From positions 150,301-214,300 of IMG/VR virus record IMGVR_UViG_3300037116_000299: 64,000 nucleotides of DNA; one strand, written 5' to 3'. Both the position numbers and the translations under genes were made by a program. The notes below the pieces were generated by a model that searched no databases, was not told the DNA's origin, and saw nothing but the letters and a program-made list of their open reading frames with translations. Of the stretch, positions 34,283 to 42,595 are shown piece after piece; the stretch's first letter is position 1, and each line of letters begins with the position of its first letter. The stretch is from a virus.

Positions 34283-37200
34283 ATGAGTGTTACCTTCTCC
34301 ACCAGCAACTCGGGCCCTTCGTCTGCCGGCTACTTCCGGATCGGCTTTGTCACGCTGCAGATCCCGCCTCAGAACATCGTGACCTCGCGCGTCGTCAACA
34401 ACGACAAGCTGGCCACTCTGCGCGGCATGAACGAGATGTTCCGCAAGACCGGTCAGGCTCGCTGGGACGTAACCGTGAGCTGGGCCGCCATGATGGGCGG
34501 CGCCACACCCGAAGCCAAGTACCAGCAGTGGAATGATCTGCAGAACGTCGCCGCCATGTTCAAGGCAGCTCCCTTTGTCGAAGTCGAGTCACCTCACCTG
34601 CGCCAGGTCCTGGCCCCTCACGATCCGCTGATGGCTTATCCCCACCGGCTGGGGATGGCGTTGCGGCAGCTACGCGTTGATTCCCATCCCGATATCGTGG
34701 ACACCCTTCTGGTCACGTTGACGATGACCTACTTCAACTTCGGTCCCTACTCTGTGGCCTTCGACTATGTGGGCGACGAAGGACAGCCAGTCAGCGCCGA
34801 TCAATGCACCAAGTTCAAGAACTACATCGCCATGTGGCGCGCGAACAATATGGACCACGTCTCCGCGCGGGACGGCGACCCGATCGCACCGCTGTGGATG
34901 GCACAGGATCCAGGCGAGATGGCCCTGAAGTACCGGATCTACAACCCGGTTCCAACCGGTCAACTGCCGGACTTTGGAACCATGGTCATGCCTGGCGGCG
35001 CCCAGGTGGGCACGACAGTGCTGCCCAGCACCTACACTCCAGCGTCAGCGACATCTGCCGCGGCCGGCAAAGCGAGCAAGGGAACTCTGCCTCCGGATAT
35101 CGAAGCTCTGATTCGGAAGACGGCACTTACGGTCAAAGGGTACTGTGATCCGGCTATTGCCTGTGCAGTCTGTCTCACCGAAAGCGCTGGAAACCCAACT
35201 GCTCACAATGCAGGATCGACAGCACAGGGTCTCTTTCAGTTGCTGGCAGGCACGCGCCAGTCCCTCAACGTGGCGGACGGCTTCAATGCACAGCAGAGCG
35301 CCCAAGGTGGCTGCCAGTACCTGGCCGATCTGTTCAAGAAACTGGGCACCTGGGAGCTTGCCGTTGCTGGTTTCAACCAGGGATCCGGCACCATCGTTGC
35401 TTATCGGGACGGCAAGGCCTTGACCGACAAGAGCAACGGGCACGTGATCAATCCGAACAAGCTGGTGACCGGTGGAATTCCTCCGGATCCTGCTGTGCAG
35501 CGGTACGTTTCAACCATCCTGCGCAATGCACAGATGAAGTTCGGATTCACCGGGCAGACAGCACCTCAGCCAGGCTCCCAGCGGCCACAGACCGCACAAG
35601 TGGCACCGGCCGCTGCGACCAACAGCGCCACATCGCCCGCCACTTCCACCAGCAATCCAATGACAGCGACGGACTCCGCGACCGAACAGGCGTTCCAGGC
35701 CCAGGCTACCGAGATGGCGGCCGACGGTTGGAGTCTTGATCATCGGTCGGACACCGCGGGCGTCGGGATCTGCTTCTTCTACAAGGAAGCCGAAGTGAGG
35801 ATGGCTCCGCTCGATTCGTCTACGGCGGATGTCACCGGCGGCATCTGGCCCACCCAGTTCTCGGTTCTGCTGGTGAACAATCTGGCGCAGATCCCTCTGT
35901 CCGGTTATCAGTATCCGACCTATCAGCATCTTGGCCCCTGCAGTTCGCTGGTGCAGATCTCGTTCATGTCCAAGGGCGAGCGCGCCGACGAAACCCAGGA
36001 ACCTGTGCACGAAGGCCTCAGGTCGCTATCCTCCATGGCTCACTTCATGGAACAACAGCACCTGCGTCTGCGCACGCAACTGCGCACGCCCAATTCCCTG
36101 CATCGGATGCAGGCAGTCTACGTTGAGAACCAGGTCCTGAACATGCTCGGCATCTACGGCCTCATGCTTGACCAGGTCACTACCGAGACATTGCCCGAGT
36201 CCTCGGACCTGGTCACGGCGCAGCTGACGGCCAGCCAGTACGAGAACCGCTTCGAAGAGATCGAGCCCTACAAGTTGAACGGCATCTCCCAGGCCTACAA
36301 CCAGGGGTTGAAGGACCTGGTGCTGACCGACAATACCATTCAGCAGGCACCTTCCGATGTCCAGGGACCGTTGAAGCCCATCTTGAACTACCGCACCCAG
36401 GCAGATAACGCAGATGAAAATGCGATGATCGCGCGCCTGATGGAAGTCGCGGCTCAGCCGTCGTCGACTCTGTTCACGTACATGGCAGGTGCACCCACTT
36501 TCACCATCAGCCAGGTCGACGCCGCCCAGATCACCTACCAGACGGGAGTGGACTGGTCGAAGTATCCGGTCGCACTCGCCCGGGTGAAGCAACTCCAGCA
36601 GACTGGCGATGCTCAGACCTGGACGATGGCCGACTACCTGATGATCAAGAGCGTGGCCTGGAAGGTCTACAAGCCGGTTAATCTGGGCGGCAGTATTCAA
36701 CACGTCGACTCAACCTTCCAGGGCAACACCCGCCGGACGATGGTCCAGGATGCGTATCAGCGGCTGTTCGCGTACTTTGCCGCGAGCGACACCGGACTGC
36801 GCACCGCTCTCAACCAGGTGATGAACAGCCCAGCCCTGGCCGCCAAGGTCAAGGGCGCAGTGCCCTCCGGGGACCCGTCGCTGGCGTCACCAGGATCCAA
36901 CGACCACGGCGCCTACCGGGATATGGGTTTGAACACCATCCTGTTGAACGGCGAAGACTTCAACCCCGGCATGTACTTTGTCAACAACAACGAACAGTAC
37001 AAGACACTTGCGAAAGGCGCCCTGCTGGATGTGATGAGGTCGACGGCATCGGCGGCGGCGCAGACCAACAGCAATGACAACAGCCAGCAGCTGCCGAATT
37101 CAGTGGCCCCAATCTCCTCGACGACATCTCTGACTCCGACAAACCTCCCCGTAGATCAGGCAGGACAGATCAACCTGCCGGCAGGCCTCAAGTCGATCCC

Positions 37201-39973
37201 CGGCAATGCGGATACGGTCATGCGGATGTGCAACATCCCCGGCTACAACATGGCCGAGGCGTTCCCGACCTTCAAGCTGATGTTCCTGGAGGACGAGAAC
37301 AACAACGTCTATTACGCATTCGACGACTTCTTCAGCTATGCCTCGGTGCTCGACTTCGAGATGCAGCGGCCGTGGAATCGCCCGGCTACACTGCAGATCA
37401 AGATCACCAACCTGGCCTACCTGCTCAACCACAAGATCTACGATGCTTCGACCGCTGGCAAGTGGGCGTCCTACCGCGACCGCTTTGCCACCGAGGTCTC
37501 CGGATCCGCAGCAGTCGCTGTTCCTAGCGACACCAACACCAAGATCACTGCCGGAAAGGAAGGCATCGGAGGCACGCCCTATCAGCTGATGGGCCCGGAC
37601 ATGACCGAAGGCCCGCGCGGCGGCAACATGAAGAACCGTCGCATTCCGCTGCAGTATTTCCCACTGCAGACCGGCACCAAGATCCAACTGCGGGTTGGCT
37701 ATTCGAACAACCCCGACAAGCTGTTCCCCATCTTCTGCGGGACTGTGACGGAGATGGAAGGCAACGAGATCATCACCATCACAGCGCAGAGTTTCATGCT
37801 GGAGTTGACGGAACCGCTGAGCGACAAGGCTCAGACGGACTCCTGGATTCACATCGGCTCGCTGCTGGAGAGTGGCCTCAGCTGCCTAACCCTTGGCCGG
37901 ATTGGAACGATCGGCCGCGGCGCCGCCTATGGAGGCCTGACTCTCTTCGGCGACTCCGGCGATACCGGCACCGTGATCTCGAAGATGCTCAAGTCTTCGG
38001 GCGCGAAACACTTCGGGCACTGGCAGATCGATGCCACCGGCAACCACATGTTGAAGGGGTTTGGCTGGAAGGAACTGTCCGGCGAAGTGGCCGGCACCGC
38101 GGCGGGTTGGGTTGGTCATGGAGACGTGGGCATCGCATTGCAGTCGAACTACGATCGGACGGATGAGAACGTCATGATCAACTCGGCCGGCAACTTCGAT
38201 GGCACCTCGACGGACGCCGCCAACTCCCACCAGTATCTGGATCAGGGCAGCCCGTTGCGGCCGTTCTCCTACTACGTGGACTCAGCGACGCAGCTGACCC
38301 TCATGGAACTGATTCAGGACGTGGCCCGGCGTTATCCGGAGTACCTGCTGCTCGAGAAGTGGTACGGCTATCCGTACAGCTGCGATGCGACCCTGGTCTT
38401 CGGTCATCCCTTCGATTGGTACTTCGCTCGGCCGTCCCTGCTGGGCGACCAGGAGAAACAGCGCGCGGCCGATCAGAACATCGACGCTTACAAGCTGTGG
38501 TGGGACGCGCAGGGCAAGAAGATGTTCACAGATCTGTTGGGCGGTGCCGGTCACCTCAGTCTTCTTGGCATTCCGCTGGGCAGTTCTGTTGGCTGGCTGG
38601 AATCTCACGTGATGACTGGACTGGTAAACCAGGCGGCGCAGAGCCCCGCCGGTCTGCAGGCAGCTCTGCAGTCAGATGCCATCGTTGGAATGACACCGGG
38701 CGTTGTAGGAAAGATTCCAGGACTGAGGGACTTCCAGCGCGCCCTGCAGCAGGACGCAGCCGCTATCCTGAAGTCCTATTACGCCAGCCAGATGTCTGGT
38801 TCGGATCTGGCTTCTTCAGATCGCATGAAGCCCGTGCGCCGCTACCACTTCATCGACGACCAGTCGATCGTCCACAACGGCATGTCGCTCAACGACAAGA
38901 TCTACAACTGCGTGAAGATTGGGGATGGTGAGAAGGGCGGCAAGAAGTATGCCGTGAGCGCCAATCCCAACATCATGCCCAGCTACCTGCGGGCGCTCGA
39001 TGTGACGGACCGCATCAACGATCCGAAGCAGAACGTCATCGACCAGGCCCTGATCGGCACCAACCAGCAGATGATCCAGGTCTACGGCCAGAGCTTCCTG
39101 CGTGAAGAGGTCGGCAAGATGTACAAGGGCGAGATCATCCTGCGCGGGATCCCCGAGATCGAGCCGATGGACATCCTGATGATCATGGACCCGGCGACAG
39201 GCATGCAGGGACCTGTAGAAGTCGACACCGTGACCCAGATCATGAACCTTGAGATGGGTTTCATCACCATCATCAAGCCGCGGGCTGTCGTCTGCATCAA
39301 CGAAGCATCAAGCGCCGGTTTCCTGCGCATGTTGGGCATGATGGCCGGAGCCGCACTGCCGGAACTCCGCCGTCTGACCAGCCTGTCCAGGTATGCAGTG
39401 ACCGGTGCTGGCACCAAGGCAGTAACTGCTGCAGTTGTCGGCCGCGTTGGCTGGGCAGGTCTGAAGTGGGCGGGTGAAAAGGCGGCATCGGGAGTAGTCT
39501 CGAATGCCCTCAAAGCTACCAGTGAAGGACTGCTGGACGTCGCTACCGCTCCGGGCGCCATAACGGGCTTTACGACGGCAGTTGGGACCGCCTCTGAGGC
39601 CGCCGGCACCGCCGCCACCGGCGCGCTCGCAGCTGAAGGTGCAATGGCTGGAACGGTTGCCTTCCTGGCGAGCCCTCCCGGCTGGGCGGTACTCGCACTG
39701 TGCGCTGTGGCTGCGATCGGTGGATCCATCTGGATGGTCAACAAGGGCACTGAGAACAGCAATGCCCTGGTGATCTCTCCCTGCCTGAAGCTCGGCCGGC
39801 CCTGGGTCGGCGGCGTCCAAGGCTGGGCCATCGAGGACATGGTGGGCATCATGAACAACGAGGCTATGCAGTTCATGGCAGACGAGATCTTCCCCCTTTA
39901 CGACCTGTGGCTCGAAGCAGGCGGGTATTCCAACCCGATTCCGGCGGCATTTCAACCGGCTTTGGCCCAGTAG
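34283..39973 (+). CDS. Giant baseplate hub protein with lytic transglycosylase domain
   Basis: A 1,896-residue protein. Residues about 1-170 look like a tail-tube/baseplate-hub beta domain. Residues about 268-375 form an SLT-type lytic transglycosylase: catalytic E300 in CLTESAGNP, then AQGLFQLLAGT and AVAGFNQGSGT. Residues about 1000-1200 (FEMQRPWNRPATLQIKITN, LRVGYSNNPDKLFPIFCG, GTVTEMEGNEIITITAQ) resemble gp27/hub domains. Residues about 1690-1830 are Ala/Gly-rich with a likely membrane segment near 1805-1830. It would open peptidoglycan during tail penetration. It follows the polymerase-like gene by three bases. Confidence 0.75.
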   Translation: MSVTFSTSNSGPSSAGYFRIGFVTLQIPPQNIVTSRVVNNDKLATLRGMNEMFRKTGQARWDVTVSWAAMMGGATPEAKYQQWNDLQNVAAMFKAAPFVEVESPHLRQVLAPHDPLMAYPHRLGMALRQLRVDSHPDIVDTLLVTLTMTYFNFGPYSVAFDYVGDEGQPVSADQCTKFKNYIAMWRANNMDHVSARDGDPIAPLWMAQDPGEMALKYRIYNPVPTGQLPDFGTMVMPGGAQVGTTVLPSTYTPASATSAAAGKASKGTLPPDIEALIRKTALTVKGYCDPAIACAVCLTESAGNPTAHNAGSTAQGLFQLLAGTRQSLNVADGFNAQQSAQGGCQYLADLFKKLGTWELAVAGFNQGSGTIVAYRDGKALTDKSNGHVINPNKLVTGGIPPDPAVQRYVSTILRNAQMKFGFTGQTAPQPGSQRPQTAQVAPAAATNSATSPATSTSNPMTATDSATEQAFQAQATEMAADGWSLDHRSDTAGVGICFFYKEAEVRMAPLDSSTADVTGGIWPTQFSVLLVNNLAQIPLSGYQYPTYQHLGPCSSLVQISFMSKGERADETQEPVHEGLRSLSSMAHFMEQQHLRLRTQLRTPNSLHRMQAVYVENQVLNMLGIYGLMLDQVTTETLPESSDLVTAQLTASQYENRFEEIEPYKLNGISQAYNQGLKDLVLTDNTIQQAPSDVQGPLKPILNYRTQADNADENAMIARLMEVAAQPSSTLFTYMAGAPTFTISQVDAAQITYQTGVDWSKYPVALARVKQLQQTGDAQTWTMADYLMIKSVAWKVYKPVNLGGSIQHVDSTFQGNTRRTMVQDAYQRLFAYFAASDTGLRTALNQVMNSPALAAKVKGAVPSGDPSLASPGSNDHGAYRDMGLNTILLNGEDFNPGMYFVNNNEQYKTLAKGALLDVMRSTASAAAQTNSNDNSQQLPNSVAPISSTTSLTPTNLPVDQAGQINLPAGLKSIPGNADTVMRMCNIPGYNMAEAFPTFKLMFLEDENNNVYYAFDDFFSYASVLDFEMQRPWNRPATLQIKITNLAYLLNHKIYDASTAGKWASYRDRFATEVSGSAAVAVPSDTNTKITAGKEGIGGTPYQLMGPDMTEGPRGGNMKNRRIPLQYFPLQTGTKIQLRVGYSNNPDKLFPIFCGTVTEMEGNEIITITAQSFMLELTEPLSDKAQTDSWIHIGSLLESGLSCLTLGRIGTIGRGAAYGGLTLFGDSGDTGTVISKMLKSSGAKHFGHWQIDATGNHMLKGFGWKELSGEVAGTAAGWVGHGDVGIALQSNYDRTDENVMINSAGNFDGTSTDAANSHQYLDQGSPLRPFSYYVDSATQLTLMELIQDVARRYPEYLLLEKWYGYPYSCDATLVFGHPFDWYFARPSLLGDQEKQRAADQNIDAYKLWWDAQGKKMFTDLLGGAGHLSLLGIPLGSSVGWLESHVMTGLVNQAAQSPAGLQAALQSDAIVGMTPGVVGKIPGLRDFQRALQQDAAAILKSYYASQMSGSDLASSDRMKPVRRYHFIDDQSIVHNGMSLNDKIYNCVKIGDGEKGGKKYAVSANPNIMPSYLRALDVTDRINDPKQNVIDQALIGTNQQMIQVYGQSFLREEVGKMYKGEIILRGIPEIEPMDILMIMDPATGMQGPVEVDTVTQIMNLEMGFITIIKPRAVVCINEASSAGFLRMLGMMAGAALPELRRLTSLSRYAVTGAGTKAVTAAVVGRVGWAGLKWAGEKAASGVVSNALKATSEGLLDVATAPGAITGFTTAVGTASEAAGTAATGALAAEGAMAGTVAFLASPPGWAVLALCAVAAIGGSIWMVNKGTENSNALVISPCLKLGRPWVGGVQGWAIEDMVGIMNNEAMQFMADEIFPLYDLWLEAGGYSNPIPAAFQPALAQ

Positions 39974-39980
39974 CCACGCA

Positions 39981-39996
39981 TTCCTATACTAGATAG
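39981..39996 (+). promoter_or_regulatory. Repeated motif TTCCTATACTAGATAG, copy 3
   Basis: Identical to copy 1. TATACT (39985-39990) has a possible -35 TTGGCC (39962-39967) at 17-base spacing. The ATG of the next gene is only four bases beyond the motif, so a transcript starting about seven bases after the -10 would have almost no leader. Confidence 0.6.
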
Positions 39997-39999
39997 CTT

Positions 40000-40581
40000 A
40001 TGAATCCTTCCTCCGGTACCGCCAATCCGCTCCGCCTTGCTCTTGTCAGCCCCTGCTCGACCTGTAAGAACCAGCTGACGGCCGCTGGGCCCAATGGGCA
40101 ACCCACGTGTCCGCGGCGCGTCCTGCAGGCTGGCGGCGCTACAACCACCGCAACCGATCACCTGGTCCTCTATGGGACCGAGGGGACGGCCAATGAGGGA
40201 GACGGCTCCTATCGCAATCCGGTGTACTGGACCGATGGGCACGCCATCCTGGTTTGGATCGCTCTGCTGGGGGACAATGGCGGCGTCTACGACGGCGCTG
40301 GCAATCCGGTTACCCCAGGCATCCTTGATCCCGGCTTCGACACCAGCCACATTCAGTGCAGGCCGCTGCCGATCGTACCGCGGGATTCCGAAGCCGCCTA
40401 CTTTCAGCATGGCGCGCTGGCGGAGAACGACCAGCTGGAGGTCTCGTTGACGAGCAGCCAGCAACAGGCCATGGACACCGGAGCCCCGGTTTTGATCGAT
40501 GGCTTTGGTAAGAAGGTCAGCTTCGTATTCAATCATCCTCGTACACCGGTGAATAAGGACCTCTGTCCCGCCGGCACCTAA
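40000..40581 (+). CDS. Cys-motif baseplate-region protein
   Basis: A 193-residue protein with no ribosome site; the start abuts motif copy 3 and may be leaderless. C19-x-x-C22 and C37 within TCPRR suggest a metal site near the N-terminus. The rest is a mixed beta domain (TDHLVLYGTEG, GHAILVWIALLGDNG). It is first in the baseplate gene run, directly before small baseplate genes. No family recognised. Confidence 0.5.
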   Translation: MNPSSGTANPLRLALVSPCSTCKNQLTAAGPNGQPTCPRRVLQAGGATTTATDHLVLYGTEGTANEGDGSYRNPVYWTDGHAILVWIALLGDNGGVYDGAGNPVTPGILDPGFDTSHIQCRPLPIVPRDSEAAYFQHGALAENDQLEVSLTSSQQQAMDTGAPVLIDGFGKKVSFVFNHPRTPVNKDLCPAGT

Positions 40582-40613
40582 TCGTCAGGGTATCGTCAGG
40601 AATCGTCCGATTC

Positions 40614-41012
40614 ATGTCCAGCCAACCTCTCGTCTTCGATCTCGAAAACCAGTCCGGAACCTATCAGAAGCAGCCAAAGACCTTGTATGCCGGCGACTCC
40701 TACGATGGGCAGCCGACGGTCGCAGTTACGGAAGACGAGATCATTCTCGCTGCCGATGCCAACAATGTCGTGCGTGTGGATCCCGACTTCGGGGTTCTGC
40801 TATCCGGCAAGTTGAGTCTCTCCGCTACTCCGGATCAGATCTCCTTTGGCGGCGGCTATTGGCGGTTCAATCCCCTGCTGCTGACCTGCCTGCCCTCCAC
40901 CACCCCCACTCCGATTCCCACGCTGATCCGGTCCACGCCCAACTTGCTGGAAGGAAAAAGTGCACTTTCTTCTTGCATGGACTTTCTGACAGCTAACTCC
41001 GATGCCGCTTAG
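40614..41012 (+). CDS. Small baseplate-region protein, unknown
   Basis: A 132-residue protein. The N-terminal 90 residues are beta-rich (ILAADANNVVRVDPDFGVLLSG); the last 40 are Pro/Thr/Ser-rich. It is preceded by three near-copies of ATCGTCAGG between 40581 and 40608. A 12-bp palindrome, AAAGTGCACTTT, lies within its 3' end. It is followed closely by the gp25-like gene, so it is probably a baseplate component. No motif. Confidence 0.45.
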   Translation: MSSQPLVFDLENQSGTYQKQPKTLYAGDSYDGQPTVAVTEDEIILAADANNVVRVDPDFGVLLSGKLSLSATPDQISFGGGYWRFNPLLLTCLPSTTPTPIPTLIRSTPNLLEGKSALSSCMDFLTANSDAA

Positions 41013-41021
41013 AAGGCCCCA

Positions 41022-41381
41022 ATGTCTGTAGATCTCGGATGGATGAGTAAGGGCGGCCTGCTGCAAGACGGCTCCGGCGACATCGCCTTCACGGTGTCCC
41101 CGCTGCAGTGTCTCAAGGACATGGCCTACACGCGGCTCAAGGCCGCGTTGAACGCCTGGAAGCTCTATCCCATGATCGGTGCGGATCTCGACTCCTGTCC
41201 AGGTCAGACGGTCGCCGCGGAGCTGGAGACAACCATCCAGCGCCAGGTCACCGCCGCTTTCACCCAGGACTTTCTACCCTACGGTTCTTTCACAGTGAAG
41301 ACCGTCCCCATGGGTTCGACCATCCAGGTCTTCGTCTTCCTTGATAAGACCCTGATCGCTACCACTACGGTGACCAAGTAA
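41022..41381 (+). CDS. gp25/W-like baseplate wedge protein
   Basis: A 119-residue protein. The segment GDIAFTVSPLQCLKDMAYTRL (about 18-38), then KLYPMIGADL and an E/I-rich helix, matches the GPW/gp25 baseplate family, whose members initiate wedge and sheath assembly. It lies directly before the J-like protein, as in P2, T4 and contractile injection systems. A conserved glutamate equivalent to the gp25 EPR motif is not obvious. Confidence 0.65.
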   Translation: MSVDLGWMSKGGLLQDGSGDIAFTVSPLQCLKDMAYTRLKAALNAWKLYPMIGADLDSCPGQTVAAELETTIQRQVTAAFTQDFLPYGSFTVKTVPMGSTIQVFVFLDKTLIATTTVTK

Positions 41382-42593
41382 ATGTCCGTCCAGACTCCCA
41401 CCTCTCCCACCACCTACCAGGCCAACATCCTTGCGGCCCTGCAGCAGACTGGTATCCAGAACACGTCCGCCGGCGGCAAAGCGCGGGCCTTCTGCGACGC
41501 GGTCGGCAACCAGCAGGGATTGTCGGAAGCCAAGAGCTTCGTCGCCATTGCCCAGAAGCTGCTGCCCTACGCCACCAAGACCAGCCTCGACGACTTCGGC
41601 CAGATGTTCAACATGCCGCGGTTGCAGCGCCTCGATGTGAACAGCTCGGCGCTCGACGACAACTTCGAGTTCTATGTTGCCCGTGGGACCTTCGGTTCGA
41701 TCAACAGCGGCCAGGACATCATCATCCCCGCCGGCACGCAGATCTACACCACAGCTGGGGTCTCTGGCCAGATCGTGGTCACTGCCACTCAGGTCACCTG
41801 CCAGGCCTCGCAGACCACCGTATCCTTTGCCGTTCAGAGCCAGCAGGTCGGGGCCTCCGGCAATGCCGCGGAAGGCGTCTTCCAAGCCCACAACTTCACC
41901 AACTACGCGGACTCGCGTTACAGTTCGCTGCTGGTCACCAACAACTATGGACTGATCGGGGGCCGCGATGTCGAGACCGACGATGACTACCGGTACCGTA
42001 TCAGCCTACGGCTCCAATCGCACGGCGGAGCAGCAGAGGCTGATTTGCGCCTCGCTGTACTTGCTGTACCTGGAATCCAGGACTGCGTATTCGACCGTCT
42101 GGCCGGGACCTTCCTCTGCTACGTCTACGGCATCTCGCCCGTCGTTCCTCCGTCGCTTCTGGCGCTGGTGCAAGGACAGATGGACGACATCACGGCGTAC
42201 CCTCTCTCGGGTTCCGCCATCCAGCCGGACCTGATCGGCATCTCGTTCTCGACTACGGTGACCTTTGCCAGCACGGCGACCGCGGGAGATCAACAGAACG
42301 CCATCTCGACGGCGACGACGGCCGCACAGAACTACATCAACAATCTCAACTCGGCCCAAGGCCAGGCATTGGTCATCAATGCCCTGGCGGACGCGATTCA
42401 GTCGTCAAGCACTAACATCCTCGACATCGGGCAGCCGGATGCGCCGATCAATCAGATCTTCATCTGGCGCAGCCGGGCCGACGGTACACGTTACTCGCGC
42501 TATCTGGTCGGGAATTACACCCCTAAGAACGGTGAGCGCATCGTTGTCGAGACCTCGATCTCGAACCCAGTCAACCTGGCACAGGCTTCCTAA
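41382..42593 (+). CDS. Baseplate J-like (gp6-type) wedge protein
   Basis: A 403-residue protein whose ATG follows the previous stop directly. Typical Baseplate_J features: a helical N-terminus, IIIPAGTQIYTTAGVSG (about 115-131), the GASGNAAEG turn, a DDDYRYRISLRLQS segment (about 196-211), AVPGIQDCVF, and a C-terminal domain with VTTTAAQ-like helices. It forms the wedge ring of the baseplate. Good family-level match by pattern. Confidence 0.82.
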   Translation: MSVQTPTSPTTYQANILAALQQTGIQNTSAGGKARAFCDAVGNQQGLSEAKSFVAIAQKLLPYATKTSLDDFGQMFNMPRLQRLDVNSSALDDNFEFYVARGTFGSINSGQDIIIPAGTQIYTTAGVSGQIVVTATQVTCQASQTTVSFAVQSQQVGASGNAAEGVFQAHNFTNYADSRYSSLLVTNNYGLIGGRDVETDDDYRYRISLRLQSHGGAAEADLRLAVLAVPGIQDCVFDRLAGTFLCYVYGISPVVPPSLLALVQGQMDDITAYPLSGSAIQPDLIGISFSTTVTFASTATAGDQQNAISTATTAAQNYINNLNSAQGQALVINALADAIQSSSTNILDIGQPDAPINQIFIWRSRADGTRYSRYLVGNYTPKNGERIVVETSISNPVNLAQAS

Positions 42594-42595
42594 CC

